The position numbers were made by a program, and so were the translations under genes. A DNA stretch of 64,000 nucleotides from Amylostereum areolatum (lineage: Eukaryota > Basidiomycota > Agaricomycetes > Russulales > Stereaceae): the NCBI GenBank assembly GCA_012932865.1, contig SAXG01000074.1:124001-188000 (forward strand), read 5' to 3'. The notes beneath the pieces are model-generated. The model was not told the DNA's origin. It made no database searches and worked only from the letters and a program-made list of their open reading frames with translations. Below, one piece after another: positions 11,177-21,739 of this stretch. Positions within the stretch are counted from its first letter, which is position 1, and each line of letters starts with the position of its first letter.

Positions 11177-13866
11177 TCAAGGCGCATATGACAGAATAAT
11201 ATATGGCCCCTTCCCCTCCGCATCCAATTTCGCAACAAGTATCTCGTTGCGTCTCTTGATCATCTCGTCAAGGAAAAACTCGAAACGATACCCAAGCATC
11301 TCACGAACAATTGCCAGGTAGCCACCCAGCCACACGTTTGCCTGCTCCGCTGCGGATGAGTTGAAGTACCATTTGCCGTTCTCATCGTAAAGCTCCTTCC
11401 AGAGTGCTGGGTTGCAGTTTCTCTGGCAGAATTCATCTGTCTGCTTGTGCTTTGATTTGAAGTGAAAGACATCGACGGGAAGGATGATTCCCGACGTGGT
11501 AAAGTCTTCGTCGGGATGTGCTTCTAGGTGTGCTTGGAGGCCGCATGAATTGTCATAAAATCCACAGTTTGGCATATCGAGAGGATGGCGCCGGTAAACG
11601 GATGTGAATAGATCCTAATAGGACAATCAACGAGTGCGGAGAGGGATGATTATCAATGAACTTGCTCACCTTCACAGCTGAAACCGCCTCAGCACCGAAC
11701 ATAGTCGCTCGGGCAGCGATTACTCTGCAACAACAGACAATGAGTTGTTCGTTATGAGTGCGCTTCCTCCCAAATCGGGCCTTGAGTTTGTGGTTGCCCT
11801 GGTCTGACTTCCGCACCTCCATCTCCTCCTCCTCCTCCTCTAGGTCCTCCACGTTTACTTCGGCATCTGGGTCATCTGTTACAACTCCGTCAAGGTACCT
11901 CATTTTCCCTTACCTTATTCGGAAGGACATCGCTAAACGACGCAGCCACGACGATGCCACAGATCGTCACCGTCCCAACGGCATAGCCACAACGGTGCCA
12001 CAGATCGTCACCGTCTCAACGGCATAGCCACAACGGTGCCGCAGTCTCGTCCCCATAGATACTTGATACAACCGTCGCTCAATGTACATATGTTTACTCG
12101 ACCTCCTTTCTTATAAAAGGAGGCTCAACGAACGAGCCATTCTCCAGCTCGTTCTCTTTGTAAATACAGGACTGTTCTAAATAGAACCTCCTCTTCAAAC
12201 ACTAAAGAGAATCCTCAGCATACTAAGTCGATAAGCGCGCCTAAGTCTTCAGCGAAGACTTACTGCTTCGCGTATTGACATCCACCTTCGTATAACCGAG
12301 ACATCTGGATCACCTGATCCCACTTCTCACGCGTAAGAGTACTGTAGCCTGAGCCGCTTGTCACGTGATAAGGACCGTCCTTAACATCATTGAGTTGGAT
12401 GACTCCGCTACGCTTAAGGCGTAGCTGCAATTGAAAGAAGGCCTTCCCTCGTGCGTCCCGGTAATCCTCAAGCTCCTGGTGCTCACTGACCGAGCATGTT
12501 CGATGTCCAGGCCGTACGGAATTACGGCAGGTCGTGATAGCGCAGATGGATGCCTCGTCTTGATGAAAGCGACAGAAATTGTCCCTATTGCTGGTAAGCG
12601 GCACCGTGCAGTTGTGCATGCCACAGCACGGGTGACCGATACTGATGCCGTCGGTGACAACTGCACGAAATGAGCCTGAGTATTATAGAGTCAGTATTGG
12701 TAGCGATGGCGAGGTAGTAAGGGCATACGGAGACCCAGGTGACCATCTCCAGACCTAGACGGGATGAATCGTTCGCATGTCTGACAAGCATGCATCTGGT
12801 GCGGCTGTCCGTCCTCTATCAGCCTCTTCGTTCATTTTTCCATAGCTTCCTGGAGCCGTTCTTCGTGCTTGCCATGATCGCCAAGACTGAAGATCTTCCC
12901 GCGCTCTGTGTGATCACGGAGAAGGGCATAGATGTACACTGATCGCCAGACTTGTTCTGAACTAAGCGCGAATGTTTGAGGCCAACCAGGTGGCTGTGCG
13001 TGTTCGGGTACAGACAGTGTAGCATTGTAGATCTTCGCACAGTTCTGTCCGGAGACCCTGTAGCATTGAAACTCTGTCAGTGACCATGCATGAACAAGCA
13101 ATGAATAGATGGATGCATACCAAGCAAATAACATGCACATGGTGAAGAACTCACAAACGTCGGTCTCAATAAGTGCATGGTCCTCCAGATGGATAACAGC
13201 GAGGACGCCACCGTAGTAACAGCGTGTGCTATCAACGATGTAATAGTTGGGATGATAACGGATGTCGCAGTCTGTGTGTAGGCATTAGATTGGTCCGAAA
13301 TTGTGGTGGAGATGGAAATACCTGTACAGAGAAGAGATGTTGTATACGCCACGCGAGCACCTTGATTTCGCGTAAAGAACACGACTGGGAAACGAGAGCC
13401 CCGCTTGAGCAACGTGTTGCATTTCTCGCAACGGTATACTGGGGGATAGAAGATATAATCGCCTGACAGATGACCGATGATCAGCTTAGAACAACAAAGA
13501 AGAAGGCAAAGACGCACTGATGAGGTCCATTCCTCGAGTATCCTTACCAATCCGGCCATACCTCTGAAACCTTTCTGCTTCATCCGGTGTCAGACTGCAA
13601 GGGCCCTCCATCCATACGATGTCCTTCAATGCCACCCAATAAGCCACAATCGTCTCTGTGTCGGGAGCAGACAACATGCAGCAGAGAAACTTGAAGAGAT
13701 AAGCCGGGAGAACGGAGGGGGGGCGATCAGCGTAGCTGTTTGTATGAAGGAGAATTTCGGGCTTGAGTCGTCGTGCATAGCGGATAAAGCGCTCAACGTC
13801 GTAAAAGGCAAAATGTGCACCACCGGCGGTGGTGAGCGCATCGCTCACCGCCGTGAAGGACGTCAT
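11177..13866 (-). pseudogene. KDZ-type transposase with CxC5 and CxC6 cysteine clusters, interrupted by an insertion
   Basis: Seven minus-strand segments splice in frame. The first (ATG 13866) reads MTSFTAVSDALTTAGG and PPSVLPAYLFKF, typical of the N-terminus of this family. Next comes a CxC5 cluster (YRCEKCNTLL, then LCTDCDIRYHPNYYI across a clean intron), then NCAKIYNATL. After that is a CxC6 cluster (TDGISIGHPCCGMHNC, then CRFHQDEASIC). The C-terminal KDZ core reads RTHNEQLIV, ARATMFGAEAVSAVK, PVDVFHFKSKH, GKWYFNSSAAEQ and NVWLGGYLAIVREM. Between the CxC6 part (ending GGCQYAKQ then TAA) and the core (from 11898) lies a 345 bp insertion. A GTAAGT donor at 12263 and an ATGAG acceptor at 11899 would restore the frame, so function cannot be ruled out. 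KDZ elements are a eukaryotic DNA transposon superfamily expanded in mushrooms. Confidence 0.85.
11914..12258 (+). mobile_element. 345 bp insertion with 5 bp target duplication (solo-LTR or introner-like)
   Basis: CTTAC occurs at 11909-11913 and again at 12259-12263, directly flanking the insertion inside the KDZ gene. The inserted sequence has about 2.4 copies of a 41 bp tandem repeat (TGCCACAG at 11955 and 11996), a TATAAAA box at 12112, and a near-terminal palindrome AGTCTTCAGCGAAGACT. A 5 bp duplication and internal TATA box fit a solo LTR, but the ends are not TG/CA. No coding capacity. Confidence 0.6.
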
Positions 13867-14970
13867 CGGGGTTGGGGAACGCGACAGAAATTATTGTGTA
13901 GTGTTGGTGTAGTTGTTGATGGGAGATAGGCGACGGTGCGATGGGAGTGGAGGGGAGGAGGAGGAGAAAGACGGGTGAAGAGGATGTCAAGGGGCCCGGG
14001 CCATAGCGTGTCGGACACGGGCACGTGATCGTCTCAACATGCGGTGATGCACACGGCTGCCGAGGATTATGGAAACACGGTGGGCCTCAGCAGCTTAGTA
14101 TTATGAGGGGCCACGGACGGCTTAGACCACAAGGGACAGCAGGTGGCCAATGCACATTACATAGGGGACTATGATCTTAGATACAGGCGGGACAGAATGG
14201 TCACATAGTGTACAACGAACGGTTCCCCTCCAGTCCCCAGAGGTTCCGGAACCTGGTTCCCCAAATGGTTCCGGAACCGGTTCCGGAACTTTTGGGCTCC
14301 AGTGTGGATGTCCTCGATGATATGCACATTTTAAGACCAGTCTGTATGTTCAAAGGTCCTCATCGGTGGACATACATGGTGGCTTGTGCGTGGAAGTGAA
14401 CATGACATGTATATCCCACCGCTCCGTCCACCTCTCTCGCATGGCTCGGCCATTCTGCCACTATCTGCCACCGCCGTTCCCTGCGACACTGTCTTTACGG
14501 CCAGGCATGCGTTATGTCGAGAAAACTGCGCAGAGGCTCCAGCTATCACAGCTATCGACGTGGAGAGGCGGGGCGAAGAAGAAAAAAAAAGAAACCCCCC
14601 CCTTCCGCCGTTCCCTGTGATTCCGTTCTTACGGCCAGGCGTGCGTCTTGCTACAGCGCAGAGGCTCCGGGTTGACGAGGAAGAGGCTGTTCGCCCATCC
14701 GCAGTGCGCACACCAGGCGCAGCCATCCGTCATCCAGATGGTCAACGACGCATCCACCCCCTGCAACCCGTACCATGAGTCCACAATCCCTCAGACGAGT
14801 ATGTCTTACGCTCTCATGAACCCTGACGGGCATAATACGGGTTGGGAGTGGCAGGGAATCATCAAAATCGTCGTGGATGACCATGGATGGACCCATCATT
14901 GCCGCCGCGGTGCCACTTACATAGGCCACCGGTGGGCTCCTACCAAGATCGAGAACACGTACCCTACATA
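13867..14970. other. Gene-free interval with GGTTCCGGAACC palindromes and a diverged direct repeat
   Basis: GGTTCCGGAACC occurs at 14242-14253 and 14267-14278, the second copy overlapping a further TTCCGGAAC to 14289. A diverged direct repeat of about 65 bp lies at 14471-14540 and 14605-14668 (shared CCGCCGTTCCCTG, ACGGCCAGGC, GCGCAGAGGCTCC). No convincing gene was found. Confidence 0.5.
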
Positions 14971-15558
14971 AGGTAGCCCGCAAGCAAAACCTGGGCCATC
15001 ACGTGCAGGCACGTGCTCGTGATGGCCTGTGACTCCGAGAGGACAAGTGAAGGATAACCCTTGATTAGACGGCATGGGAAATGTAGGGGATTAATAAGCA
15101 TGTATGTAAAACCTAGTAAACAGCGTTGACTCCTTCGCTACACTACAGGCAATGCTAGAGTTCCCTTCCGACACTCCCTGAACGTGTTCGCACCTGTTTC
15201 AGGTCAGAAACACCCACTGAAGCCACTCGAAAGTGCTTCGACATTGTGAATGAGGTCCCAGGACCGCGCGGACATGAACGCGGCCCCGGGACCGCGTGCG
15301 AGAACAACTAATGGACTAAAATCCCTAAACTTGCCCGCTGAGTCTTGCCCAATGTGTAGTGTATACTTATGATAGGAAGTCTGTATAGTACTTTTACTTT
15401 CAATCTCATGTCTGTCATTGCTTCATTGTTGTGTACATACTATGCCGTGCGGCGCCGATTCTCGCAGGACTTATAGATACAAACAGAAACCGTAGGCGTG
15501 ACGGCTAGAGGTTCACGTGCCTGCACGTGATGGCCCAGGTTTTGCTTGCGGGCTACCT
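14971..15558. mobile_element. Non-autonomous DNA transposon (MITE-like) with 45 bp perfect TIRs
   Basis: Bases 14971-15015 are the exact reverse complement of 15514-15558. The terminal word is AGGTAGCCCGCAAGC and the inner end is CACGTGCAGGCACGTG, itself a partial palindrome. TA dinucleotides flank both ends (14969-14970 and 15559-15560), fitting a TA target duplication as made by Tc1/mariner-type (Stowaway-like) elements. The 588 bp element has no recognisable transposase frame and would depend on one in trans. Perfect TIR identity suggests recent movement. Confidence 0.85.
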
Positions 15559-15803
15559 TACTTACGTTTCCTTCTAATAGCACTGCCCGGAGGATCCCTT
15601 TGATAGAACACGTTCAATGCGGTGACATCGTCTCAGGTTTATCTGAAGGGGCCCAGGGACATGTAAAATAAGGCATGTTGCTTCCTTGGGGTACCGGCTG
15701 TTCCGTGGGGTGCCGTGTAGTTCTATCTATCTATCTACCTGGGATTTGGCGGCATAAGCCTCACGCGGCCCTCATAGGCAACGTCCCGCCCCACCAAGAG
15801 TTA

Positions 15804-17278
15804 GATATGCATCACGGTCGCCCTTTTGTAGCACTCGAGACAACATCTAAAAGACTACAGCACGGTACGATACCCGGCCGCGCATGCCCCGACGCGCTCA
15901 GGCGACGAACGCCTTGCCCTTCTCGATGTTCTTCTTCAGGTCGGGCAAGCACGCCGCGAGCAGCTCCTCCTCCTCGGCCGAGAGCGGTCCGAGCGGGAAG
16001 ATGTTCTCCACGCCGTTCACCTGCGATGCGAGACGCGGACGATCAGAAACCCCGAGAGCGGGGAGAGCGCGAAGGGGAAGGGCAGGAGAACGCACGCCGA
16101 GCTCGACGTTGGACGAGAAAAAGTCGATGCCCTGGTCCTTGAAGAGCGGGCTGTCGACGAAGGTGGGGGTGACGACGCCCTTCTCGCCGCCGATGCCGCG
16201 CAGGAGGGCGTTGGCGAACTTGGCGCCGGCGTAGGCCATGGAGAGGGTGGCGGAGCCGGCGCCGTCCTTGGCCTTCACGACCTCGTCCCCGCCGAACTGG
16301 ATGCGGTGCACGATCTGGGCGTACGCGTCGCCGGCGACGGCCTTCCCGAAGGGGCTCTGGGACAGCAGCGGGACGATGGTGGCGCCCGAGTGGCCGCCGA
16401 CGACGGTGAGCACGGTCTCCTTCGGGTCCGCGTTCGTGATCTCGGCCAGGAAGCGGGCGGCGCGGACGACGTCGAGGGTGGTGACGCCGAAGAGGCGGCG
16501 GGGGTCGTACACGCCCGCCTTTTTGAAGGTCTCGGCCACGATGGGCACGGTGGAGTTGACGGGGTTGGAGATGACGCAGACGTGGGCGTCCGGGGCGACG
16601 CGGGCGATGGTCGCGGCGAGGTCGCGGACGATCGAGGCGTTGGTCTGCGAACGCGCGACGCGGGCGGTGAGCCTCGAGGTATGCATGCCGAGGGGGTGGG
16701 AGGAGGGTGCCCGTCCCAGCCCAGACCGAGGAATAGAGTAATGGAACAGGAACTCACGTTGAAAAGGTCGTCGCGGGTCATCTTGCGGTCAGACGGAGTG
16801 GGTCAGAGGGCGCGAAAGGGGACGAGGACGCAGCAAGGACTTACTCCGGGCTGCGAGCTGGGTCAGAAACGAGGGAAAGGGAGAGCGTAGACACACACCT
16901 TCCTGGGCACGCCGGCAGGGATGATCACGACCTTGGTGCCCTCGAGGGCCTGGTCGAGCTGGTCGGCAGCGTAGCCCGTGACCTGCGCGCACCGCCTCAG
17001 CCGTCAGCCACGGCCGCTGGAATGCGAACGACAACGCGCACCTTGCTGTGGGAGTCGATGTGGGAGACGTCGGCGGCGACGCCGGGGGCGCCGCGGATGT
17101 CGTACAGGCTGAGGGCGGACACGTGGGGGTCGAGCTTGAGCAGGAGGGAGAGCGGCTGGCCGATGCCTCCGCCAGCGCCGAGGACGGTGACCTTGGTGTG
17201 GCGGGCGGCGGCGGAGGAGAAGGCGCGCTTCTGGGCGAGGGTGCGAACGGCGGTGCGGCTGAACATCCTGAGAGGGGC
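15804..17278 (-). repeat. Segmental duplication copy A (partner 24213-25685)
   Basis: This stretch matches 24213-25685 at a constant offset of 8407 bp across the MDH coding exons and introns, with a single difference noticed (Ala versus Ser codon in the presequence). About 90 bp downstream of the stop also match but with roughly eight differences. Similarity ends abruptly about 12 bp upstream of the ATG. Confidence 0.95.
15898..17266 (-). CDS. MDH1: Malate dehydrogenase, mitochondrial (copy A)
   Basis: NAD-dependent malate dehydrogenase interconverts malate and oxaloacetate in the TCA cycle. The first 25 residues ([20 protein letters not shown]) are a basic, acid-free matrix-targeting presequence. 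The NAD-binding GAGGGIGQP follows, then [18 protein letters not shown] with substrate-binding arginines, [10 protein letters not shown], and the catalytic histidine in [12 protein letters not shown]. Exon 1 is 17266-17043. One exon is only 6 nt (16845-16850, coding PG) and the next only 24 nt (MTRDDLFN). The final exon codes [14 protein letters not shown] and ends KGKAFVA. The length of about 335 residues is normal. It lies upstream of the tandem array and is nearly identical to 24305-25673. Both copies look intact. Confidence 0.97.
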
Positions 17279-18229
17279 CGGCGAGTGACGTCATCGCCTC
17301 CCTCGTCGTTTGCACTCTCACTCTCTGCTCCCGCCCTCCGTCGCCCAATCGCCCTGCGCCGCCGCATCGCAGGCAAAACGCGTTCACGGATAGAACGAGC
17401 ACTCAGTCTCTATCCCACCTGCTAGTGCACCGACAACTTGCATTCCCGCCTGCTGCAGCACCGACACCGCGTTTCCCTGCTCTCAGCTGCCCCCGGTGCG
17501 TGTCTCTCCCCTTCCTTCACGTCGTCACTCACTATCTCGCCGCGATCGCCCGTCTCGCTGGCCCGCCAACTTGCGCCGTTCTCAACATCCGTGCGTTCGT
17601 GTATGTACATCTCGCCATTCCGCATCCCTCGCGAACCCCGTGCGCCTCGTCTGCCGCCCCCCCCCGTCTGCGCCGATCCCGCCTTGTCCGTCCTGCACGC
17701 CCCCGAGGCGACAAATGCGGCACCGCCTCCGCACCACCCTCGCTCGTCGCCAGTCCCCCGTCCGCGGACGCTTCCCCGCACCGCACACCCATCCGCCCCG
17801 ATCCGCGTCCCGCTCGGGGTCCGTCCTCGCGCCTTCGTGCACGCGCGCACGACTTGACGTGTCCGTCGCATCCGGTGCTGACATGATGCCAGAAACACGG
17901 ACATCGCTGGCCAAGGAGAGCCCCCGCACACGCGACGGCCGCCGTCCGCTCGTGCGTCGCACGCTGCGACACCGTCCGTCGCGTTCTCGCGGGCGAGAGC
18001 GCCTCCTGGAGAGAGGGACAACCCCGTGAGTCCCTCCGCCTCCTCTCGAATAGGAAGAAAAGACTCACCACGTCGTCCACGAGGTCACGCGTCCCGCCAA
18101 TCGCCCGCGACATCGCGTTCGTAGGGAGCGGGAGGACCGCGCGCCGCCAGCGCGGGCGTGGTGTACGGCGCGCGGTCGCTGGGCGGTCGAGGAAACCTGG
18201 GACAGACGGTGAGCACGGTCCCCTCCAAC
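17279..18229. other. GC-rich interval upstream of MDH copy A leading into the tandem array
   Basis: Frames are open on both strands because of composition; none is recognisable. A GTGAGT-type donor with a downstream GACTCACC branch-point-like word occurs at 18026, the first of the intron-like modules that continue through the array. The first few hundred bases must contain the promoter of MDH copy A. Confidence 0.35.
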
Positions 18230-20010
18230 TCCCTCGTACGGAGACTGACTCACCGACATGGTGGACCGCGCGGCTGCGCCGCGCTGACCCTCCCCCGCGT
18301 CGACACCCCGTCGACGCGCACGCCCCTCTCATGGTCCGAGGGCAGAGACGGTCCGCGCGCCGCGGGGGCCGGAACCTCGAAATTTCGAGGGTCTTCCGGC
18401 CTCCGTTTTGCGTCCGCAGCAGGCCCCCTGCACGCAAGGTGAGCGTCGTGCGGCGGGAACGATGGGTGCGGGGGACGTACTCGGAGGGAAGGGTGCACGC
18501 GCACAGGTGGGGAGCGTGGCTCCGCCACGCGTCCTGGAAAAGAGTCCTCCGTGAGTGATCCTCCGCACGCGTTGGAAAACGAACTGACCTGACGTGGCAC
18601 CGCAGGGATCCGCGCGGCTACGCCGCGCTCCTGACCCCCGCACCAACGTCGACATCCCGTCGACGTTCACGCTGGTCGTCCCCTGTGCGCGCGAGGGGAC
18701 CGCTCGCCGCGGCGCCGAACCCTCGACATTTCGACGTCCTCGGGGACGTCAAAATCCGTCCGCAGCATGCAACGGCGCCGGCGGATGGCGAGCAAGACGG
18801 AGGTGGGGGGGAGAGAGCGCGTGGCTTCGCCACGCCTCGTGCGACACCTGGACGCGGGGCATTCGTGAGCGGTATTCCACCCCCCTGGCGGAAATGGACT
18901 GACCAAAACGAAAGCGCACAGGGATGCGCGCGGCGGCGCCGCGCTCGCGTGCGCCCGCACGCTGGACGTCGACGTCCCCGCCAGCCCCTCCTGCACAGGC
19001 ACGACGGGTCCGCTCGGCGCGGGGCCGAAATCTCGAAATTTCGAGGTCCATGGGGGTGTCGAAATGCGTCCGCAGCATGCAAAGGCGGCGGCGGATGGCG
19101 AGGAAGACGGGCGTGGGGGCGGAGCGCGTGGGCGTCGTGTCGAACCTGGAAGCGGGGGAATGCGTAAGTGACGTTCCGTTCACTGGCGAAAAGCGACTGA
19201 CCTGCACGAGAACAGGTGTAGGGATGCGCGCGGCTGCGCCGCGCTCGCGTGCCCCGCACGCTGGACGTCGACATCCCGCCGAGGTCCACGCAAATCCCTC
19301 CAACACAGGCGGGACGGGACGCTCGCCGTGGGGCCGACGCCTCGAATTTTCGAGGTTCGCCGGGCCCACAGAATGCGTCCGCAGCACGCAGAGTGGGCGG
19401 CAGGTCGGGGGAGAGACGGGCGTGGGGGGCGGCACGCGTGGCTTCGCCACGCTGCGTGTGATGCCTAACGGCGGCGCGTTCGTCAGTGGCATTCAACCCC
19501 CTAGCGAAAATGGACTGACCCGAACGAAACCGCGTAGGGATGCGCGCGGCTGCGCCGCGCACGCGTGCCCCGCACGCTGGACGTCGACATCCCGTCGCCG
19601 TCCACGCCCATTCTCCCTACAATGCGGGACGGTCCGCTCGCCGCTGGGCCGAAATCCTGAAAAATCGAGGTTCACTCGCACCGCAAAATGCGTCCGCAGC
19701 AGGCGAGGGGGGGCGGGGACGAGCGCGCGCGATGACGCGTGGTGGGGCAGGGTGTGGCTTGTCCTCGCCTGCGCGCGACGTCCTAGCAATGCAGCGTCGG
19801 TGAGAAACCCCACGTCCCCTGTTGGAAAACCACTGACCTGGGTGGAATGCATGGGGATCCGCGCGGCGGCGCCGCGCTCGCGTGGCCGACGCCCACGCCA
19901 ATTTCCCCTACGCAGGCGGGGGGTCCGCTCGCCGCGGGGGCGAAAATCTCGCGAAATGTAGAGGTCATTTTGTGTCCGCAGCCATTGTCCTGCGCGTGCC
20001 GGGTGTGAGT
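18230..20010 (+). repeat. Tandem array of about six 300-317 bp units, each with an intron-like module
   Basis: Unit boundaries recur at about 18606, 18922, 19222, 19538 and 19853. Each unit opens with GGGATGCGCGCGGC or a close variant inside a hairpin (GCGCGGC, TGC, GCCGCGC). It then has a near-palindrome like TCGAAATTTCGA and the word TGCGTCCGCAG. Several units have a second hairpin (CGTGGC, TTC, GCCACG). Each ends in a 55-58 nt module with a GTGAGT/GTAAGT-like donor, an ACTGAC branch point and a YAG acceptor: 18551-18605, 18865-18921, 19164-19221, 19482-19537. The module at 19800 lacks the final AG. I tried reading the inter-module segments as exons: individual units are open, but no single frame passes from the second to the fifth unit without a stop. 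The array is therefore either non-coding, decayed or spliced differently. Confidence 0.75.
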
Positions 20011-21163
20011 GAAACGGAGGTAGAACAATGCATAGAAGACAGTGGGTGGTTGAGTAAGCATGGTGAGCGGGAGCGGCGCAGGACGGGGGGATGGGGCGAC
20101 AGATATTTTGGCAAGGAGTGGGTGGGTGCGGCGGCAGGACAGAAGCGTCCAGAGCCGCGTGAGAACTCTATTTCTAGGGAGAGGCGGGGAATGGGTACGT
20201 CCACCCGAGGCTATCCTGTACGTACAAGTGTGGCTGGCTCTTCCGTGCGGCGGGCCTAGAAATGTGACCGACATGTGTGCTTCTCACGCGTGGCAGGCTC
20301 CGTGTCTTCTGCGCTTTCTGTTTGGAGCCAGCCTCCGCGTTTCTTGCGTGGGCTGCAGAAGACTGTGTAACGGTAACCTTTGGCAGGCTTCCGGATGATC
20401 ACGTCTGAACATCCTAGGTGCAAGTGGCAAGGGTGCACTCGTGGACTCACCTCCGCCGTGGTCACCAAACCTGATTGAGATTGTTCATGTGTGTCCCAGC
20501 CCCACTTCTATCTCCATGTGGAGATTAGCTGCCCATTGAGAAGATCTCCAGGAAAGTGTCCGTTGTCGGCACACGGAATGTCAAGCCAACCATATCCTCC
20601 AACATTGTTCTGTGTTGTCTCCGATCAGCTCTCAAAAAATGAGCAGCAAGGCAGGGATAACAAACAATGGGAAGTACATTCAGAAACCCTCAGGGGCTTT
20701 GAAAGTGCTGAAGATCGGAGCATAAGATTTGAATTGGGATCGGTTTTTTGGGACAGTTGCGCTACATCAAGTAGAAATAGTGCCATTGCAGCTGCGTGCA
20801 CGGTGCAACAGGATCGTGCACTATTGCCCCTGGAAAGAGGGCAGCTGCGGCCTTGAAATACAAGATTCTCGGTGCTCGAAAATGGATGCAGACCTTTCCA
20901 GGCTTCTGTAGTATGCGGGTTTCAAGCCCAGAAAGCACATTTCGAAGATGCGTGCTGCAAACCGCACAATCTCAAGTCGGCAAGTTATGTGCAAACAAAC
21001 CTATTGTGGTTCTCATTCACTTTCCAAATGAAGGGGCCGAGAAATGTATAGTTGCTTCAAATGGCACAGGAAATCCTAGCCAGGCCTGCCATCTCCATCC
21101 CTCGCCAACCTGGCCCGAGAATCCTTCTTCGGAGCCCAGTCCCGGACATCATGCCCGCAAAAG
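20011..21163. other. AT-richer gene-free interval
   Basis: Composition drops abruptly in GC after the array. Short frames are present, the longest of about 120 codons at 20491-20856, without recognisable domains. Probably decayed transposon sequence. Confidence 0.35.
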
Positions 21164-21505
21164 GTGACACGGAGCTCGCTTCAGGTTACCTTGAGGTGCA
21201 GCTTCTCTTTCACATCACACTTGGTGACCGGAGTCACACCAGCGGGACCGTGCCGAAACAGTTCCGGCACTTTGGTGCTAGGAAGCACCGAGCATGTATA
21301 AATAAGGAGCCACGGGGGCATGCAAGCTCGTCGGCACTCCTGCACCCCTCATGTCTCCTGCATCCGTCCTCAGCTCTACTTCACCTACCTCTGCTCTCTG
21401 TCTCATTTAGCATACAGTACCGTCACCTTGGCGATGCTGTCCTTACGACGGTGTTGTTTTTATGTGAAATAAACCTGAGAAACAGTGACGGAGGATCACA
21501 ACAAT
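21164..21505 (+). mobile_element. LTR-like fragment
   Basis: The stretch has a TATAAATA box at 21297, a pyrimidine-rich leader, an AAATAAA polyadenylation-like signal at 21468 and an end reading GGATCACAACA, the order of parts expected of an LTR. The 5' boundary (TGACACGGAG) is a guess. No target duplication or second copy was found, so it may be a solo or truncated LTR. Confidence 0.4.
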
Positions 21506-21739
21506 GATCCCCGTGGTAAGGTCAGCCCCCCCGCAAGCTATGTGTCAGGATCTCGGGCTCACATTTAAACTGGTCAGAGAACCCGAGTGTGTCGGTCAGC
21601 ACTGTTGCTGGGTATTTTATGCACTGAAGTGTGTCATTTGCGGTGAGCATTTCGCTAAAGGGTGTCCGTTCAAACTGCTCACTTCCGCCTTGTGCGTCGA
21701 TCCCAGTGACAGCTAGAATATGTCAGAGGAATTGCCGAG

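Noticed and set aside
16306..16890. 194-codon + frame overlapping MDH copy A (also 24713-25297)
   Set aside because: Antisense shadow of the MDH coding exons, which are unambiguous.
18618..19562. 314-codon minus-strand frame antisense to the tandem array
   Set aside because: High GC and the repeat unit keep several frames open on both strands; splice-like signals support the + strand instead, and no family is recognised.
18230..20010. Repeat-exon protein-coding gene
   Set aside because: Tried joining the four exon-like segments in all three phases; each path meets a stop by the R4 unit (TAA or TGA near 19460-19475) or in R2 (TGA after the first hairpin), so a coding claim is not supported with these splice sites.
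20491..20856. 121-codon + frame
   Set aside because: No domain, no splice-consistent partners and located in AT-rich decayed sequence.
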